NCBI GenBank assembly: GCA_023248785.1
Contig: JAHFDX010000111.1
Coordinates: 1-8,673 of the forward strand
Reading direction: 5' to 3'
Length of the DNA: 8,673 nt
Source of the DNA: Myxococcales bacterium
GTDB taxonomy: Bacteria > Myxococcota_A > Polyangia > Polyangiales > Polyangiaceae
This document shows positions 6,132 to 8,673 of this stretch, one piece after another. Every line of letters starts with the position of its first letter. The first letter of the stretch is position 1. Position numbers and translations under genes: made by a program. The notes under the pieces are model-generated. The model was not told the DNA's origin and searched no databases. It was given only the letters and a program-made list of their open reading frames with translations.

Positions 6132-7561
6132 AAAGCGTACTGCGCACCCAGTCCGAGAATATTAGCGTACGCGGAATACGTTCCACCGTTGATAGCTTCA
6201 CCACCTGTCGGATTACCTGCCACCGGATTGATGCGCGGTACCTTAGCTTGATCAGGTGACACTTCGACCGACTCGGCGATCACGCGTGCGTAAGTTGCAT
6301 CGAGTCGCCAGTGATCGCTCAGGTGAATTCCCGCCCCGAACCCGAGAATGAACTTGCTCGAGTCGAACGTGAGCGGCGACACCCATGCCGTGGGGATTGC
6401 GCTCGTTTCGTACTGTGCCCCGATGCGAAGCGGAATCTTGAACGAGCCCACTTTCGCATCGTACTCGCCACCCAGGCGGAATGAATTCGAGTCTTGGAAG
6501 TTGCGCGGGATTTGAATGTTGCCGATCGAATACGGACTCGGGAACCCCGTAACGTCGTAAAGCTTGAGGCTTGTCGGCTTGACCATGATGTCATCGTGCA
6601 GCGACCAAAACTCGCGTACGTAGTCGAACTCGATACGAAGGTCTTCGTTCGGTCGCACTTCTACGCCTGCGCGTAACACCGCAGGGATACGAAACGAGAT
6701 CGTCGCTTCGTTTCCTTCTTGGCGTGCGTTTGCGAAGATCGCGGCGGTCGGCAGGCGTGTGCTCAACTTCCCTGGCGCGTTGATCCATGTCGGCAATTGA
6801 AACGACAATCCGAGTCGTAACCACTTCGTTGGAACACCCGTCATACCAATCGTGCCCGTCGGTGAAAAAATCGGACCAACGTTCATCACGGCGAGCGCAT
6901 CGTACGAGGGATCCTCGGGTGCACCGATGAGCCGATCGTTCGGGTTGGCGTTCATGTAGAGGACTGATTTGAAGGTGCCTGCGAGCATTTGCAGACCTGC
7001 GCCAATTCGAAACTGTTCGACTGGTTTGTAGGCGAAATACGCGCCCGCCACGACGAGCGCGGAGCCGTCGAGCGTGACAAGCGAGTAGCGCGAGGACGCA
7101 GGTTGCCCGTTCACCGTTTCAGGGAAGCTCGTGATTGCGGTATACGGCGCAAAGATCCCGAGGGCGCCAGTGAATTGCTTTTTTTCGCCGAGCTTGAAGA
7201 TGCCGGCGAGCGTAGGAATGGGGAGAAACGGCGTGGAACCCTGGACGGTGGGTGATTCGTAATAGCGTACGGCGCCATCTGCATCGACGATGCGTGTTTT
7301 TCGCGTGTAGGAGCTCGCATAGTTGAGCCACGCAAAGTCGCCGGCGATTGAGGCTGGTGCATCGGCGAGCCCCGCGGCGTTGTAGCAAATCGCGTTGAAG
7401 TCGTCTGCCCCAGCGACGAACGCACCGCCGCGCGCGACGGGCCTGACGCCACGATCTGAGAAAAATAATCCGCCGGCGTTTGCGTCCGGGACTGTGGAGA
7501 GAAGTGTGACGAGAGTCGTGCAGAGTGCGGCTGCAGAGGCAAGGAGCTTTGGGGATCTCAT
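6128..7561 (-). CDS. FadL/OmpP1/TodX-family outer-membrane transport protein
   Basis: This is a predicted outer-membrane beta-barrel of the family that carries long-chain fatty acids and other hydrophobic compounds across the outer membrane. Seen: a signal peptide cut after DANA (residue 29), a FadL-like N-terminus GGLFFSDRG with an ARGGAFVAGADD block (43-54), amphipathic strand patterns throughout, and a C-terminal ...GLGAQYAF whose final Phe is the usual signal for barrel insertion. The length of 477 aa suits a 14-strand FadL barrel. The NPA motif of the hatch region reads NAA (61-63) in the sequence YNAAGLA. The ATG overlaps the stop of the upstream gene as ATGA; AAAGGGA about 10 bases upstream is a weak ribosome binding site. 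The stop TAA shares bases with the TAG of the convergent transglycosylase gene. The substrate cannot be read from the sequence. Confidence 0.9.
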   Translation of the reverse strand: MRSPKLLASAAALCTTLVTLLSTVPDANAGGLFFSDRGVRPVARGGAFVAGADDFNAICYNAAGLADAPASIAGDFAWLNYASSYTRKTRIVDADGAVRYYESPTVQGSTPFLPIPTLAGIFKLGEKKQFTGALGIFAPYTAITSFPETVNGQPASSRYSLVTLDGSALVVAGAYFAYKPVEQFRIGAGLQMLAGTFKSVLYMNANPNDRLIGAPEDPSYDALAVMNVGPIFSPTGTIGMTGVPTKWLRLGLSFQLPTWINAPGKLSTRLPTAAIFANARQEGNEATISFRIPAVLRAGVEVRPNEDLRIEFDYVREFWSLHDDIMVKPTSLKLYDVTGFPSPYSIGNIQIPRNFQDSNSFRLGGEYDAKVGSFKIPLRIGAQYETSAIPTAWVSPLTFDSSKFILGFGAGIHLSDHWRLDATYARVIAESVEVSPDQAKVPRINPVAGNPTGGEAINGGTYSAYANILGLGAQYAF

Positions 7562-8673
7562 GGAGCTGCCGTCCCTTTGCGCACAATTTCGTAGAACTGT
7601 TCGAGGCCGCGCTCCTTGTTCACCAAAAAGTCGCGAACACCATTGGATAGATAGCCATAGTCGTCCGCGTCAAGGCGCGGCGTTTCCGTCGCAGAGGGTG
7701 CAAAGCGGTTGATGTCCGCGATTGCATCCATGATGACTTCGAGCGGTGTCTCGACGGGGCTTGAACCGGGCAGGGGGCTGACCGCGTTCTTCATTGCTTC
7801 AAGGACGACGTTGTTTGGGTCAAGTTCTTTGCTGCAAACGCGCTTGCCCTCGCCGTCGTATGCCTTGCCACCCATTCGTGAAAGGAGCGCAATTTGCGCG
7901 TCAATCATGCCTCTCTCGGTTACATTCCCCTGCGCATTGTACGTCGAAGCTTTGAGCGCTGTGGCCATGACCTTGAGGAACGGATCGAGATTCTTGCTGT
8001 CTTGCATCGCTTGCGGTCCGTCGACGGCTCCGTAGAGCACCGTGCCAAACGTGTCGCCCGGCGATGATGAGCTGAGCAAATAGGCAACGAGTTTGCCGAG
8101 TTCTTTGCGAGATACGTCATCCTTGCGCAGTGTGTCTGCAAGCTCGATTCCCGTGGATGCGAGAGGCCCTTCGAGCGTTGAGATGAGTTTCTGCGAAAGA
8201 TCCTTCTTCGCCCAGTCGCACGTGGCATACGGACTTGAGAAGGAGGTCGGACAATGCGCGAGTAATTGTGACCTCAAGAGTCGCACAAGTGTTGGCGTGA
8301 TCTTGGCCAGTCCCTTGTTCTTGAACGTTGCGCTCTTGGTGTTCTTCTTATCGACGTCGAGGAACGTGTCGACCAGGAGCGAGCGCGCGGTCTTCCAATC
8401 CTTCTGACGGTTGGCATCGTTCGGATGCTCCTTCGCGTAATCGGCGAACGCCTTGTCCATCGCGTTGAGTGAGTCGATCGCAAGGTAGATGGGCGTGGTC
8501 TGGGCGTTCTTGGTCCCGTCGTTACGCGTGCTACTCGCAACTCCGCGACGGTCGGTCAGCTTGTTGGTCTTTGCGGCAGTCGGATCAGCGAGAGCACGCA
8601 CCGCACGCGCGAGAACATCGTAGGCAGAGAGCTTTGACGCGTTCGTGCATTCGCCGGTTTTGCTATCGGCCGT
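7558..8673 (-). CDS. uncharacterised protein, 5' end outside the window
   Basis: I do not recognise this gene. The frame is open from the right edge to a TGA at 7558-7560, giving 371 visible residues. A GTG at 8599-8601 is a possible internal start, but the frame stays open upstream with coding-like sequence (KLSAYDVLARAVRALADP), so the true start is probably beyond the edge. The visible part is hydrophilic and looks largely helical, rich in Lys, Asp, Ala and Ser, with no membrane segment. It has four Cys (visible residues 9, 141, 152 and 280), which would suit disulfides in an exported protein, though any signal peptide would lie off the window. Its stop overlaps the ATG of the FadL homologue by 4 bases (ATGA), so the two are very likely translated together and may share an envelope function. 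It could be a lipoprotein or periplasmic partner; this is inference. Confidence 0.8.
   Translation of the reverse strand, partial: TADSKTGECTNASKLSAYDVLARAVRALADPTAAKTNKLTDRRGVASSTRNDGTKNAQTTPIYLAIDSLNAMDKAFADYAKEHPNDANRQKDWKTARSLLVDTFLDVDKKNTKSATFKNKGLAKITPTLVRLLRSQLLAHCPTSFSSPYATCDWAKKDLSQKLISTLEGPLASTGIELADTLRKDDVSRKELGKLVAYLLSSSSPGDTFGTVLYGAVDGPQAMQDSKNLDPFLKVMATALKASTYNAQGNVTERGMIDAQIALLSRMGGKAYDGEGKRVCSKELDPNNVVLEAMKNAVSPLPGSSPVETPLEVIMDAIADINRFAPSATETPRLDADDYGYLSNGVRDFLVNKERGLEQFYEIVRKGTAAP

Overview
The window looks like chromosomal DNA from a Gram-negative bacterium with a complex envelope, most likely a myxobacterium-like deltaproteobacterium (Myxococcota). The grounds are moderately high GC (high 50s % by eye), a sigma-54 (NtrC-type) two-component pair, a VanW-family protein beside a LysM lytic transglycosylase, and an outer-membrane beta-barrel of the FadL family. 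The taxonomic call is inference; there is no rRNA or other marker.

Layout. Positions 1-84 may hold the tail of an upstream gene. Four genes then run on the plus strand: a ZraS/AtoS-like membrane histidine kinase (91-1440), its NtrC-family response regulator (1415-2743, overlapping the kinase by 26 bases), an exported VanW-domain protein (2806-4194; a GTG at 2740 would overlap the regulator stop) and an MltD-like lytic transglycosylase with LysM repeats (4260-6131). Two genes run on the minus strand: an uncharacterised protein cut by the right edge (7558-8673), whose stop overlaps the start of a FadL/OmpP1-family outer-membrane protein (6128-7561). The two groups meet tail to tail with overlapping stop codons. 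There is no gene-free stretch over 100 bases.

How the genes may work together. The kinase would sense an envelope or periplasmic signal and phosphorylate the regulator, which has the GAFTGA loop needed to activate sigma-54 promoters. The next two genes are predicted to act on or bind peptidoglycan in the periplasm, so the plus-strand group reads as a candidate cell-wall sensing and remodelling locus. No convincing -24/-12 promoter was found by eye, so the regulator's targets may lie elsewhere. The minus-strand pair looks like a separate translationally coupled unit for an outer-membrane channel and an unknown partner.

No mobile elements, CRISPR arrays, tRNA or rRNA genes were seen. The window reads as well-kept core-type genes rather than an obviously new system. 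The points most worth checking are the kinase-regulator-VanW-transglycosylase linkage, the altered AYN-G motif in the transglycosylase, the altered NPA motif in the FadL homologue, and the unknown gene coupled to that homologue.
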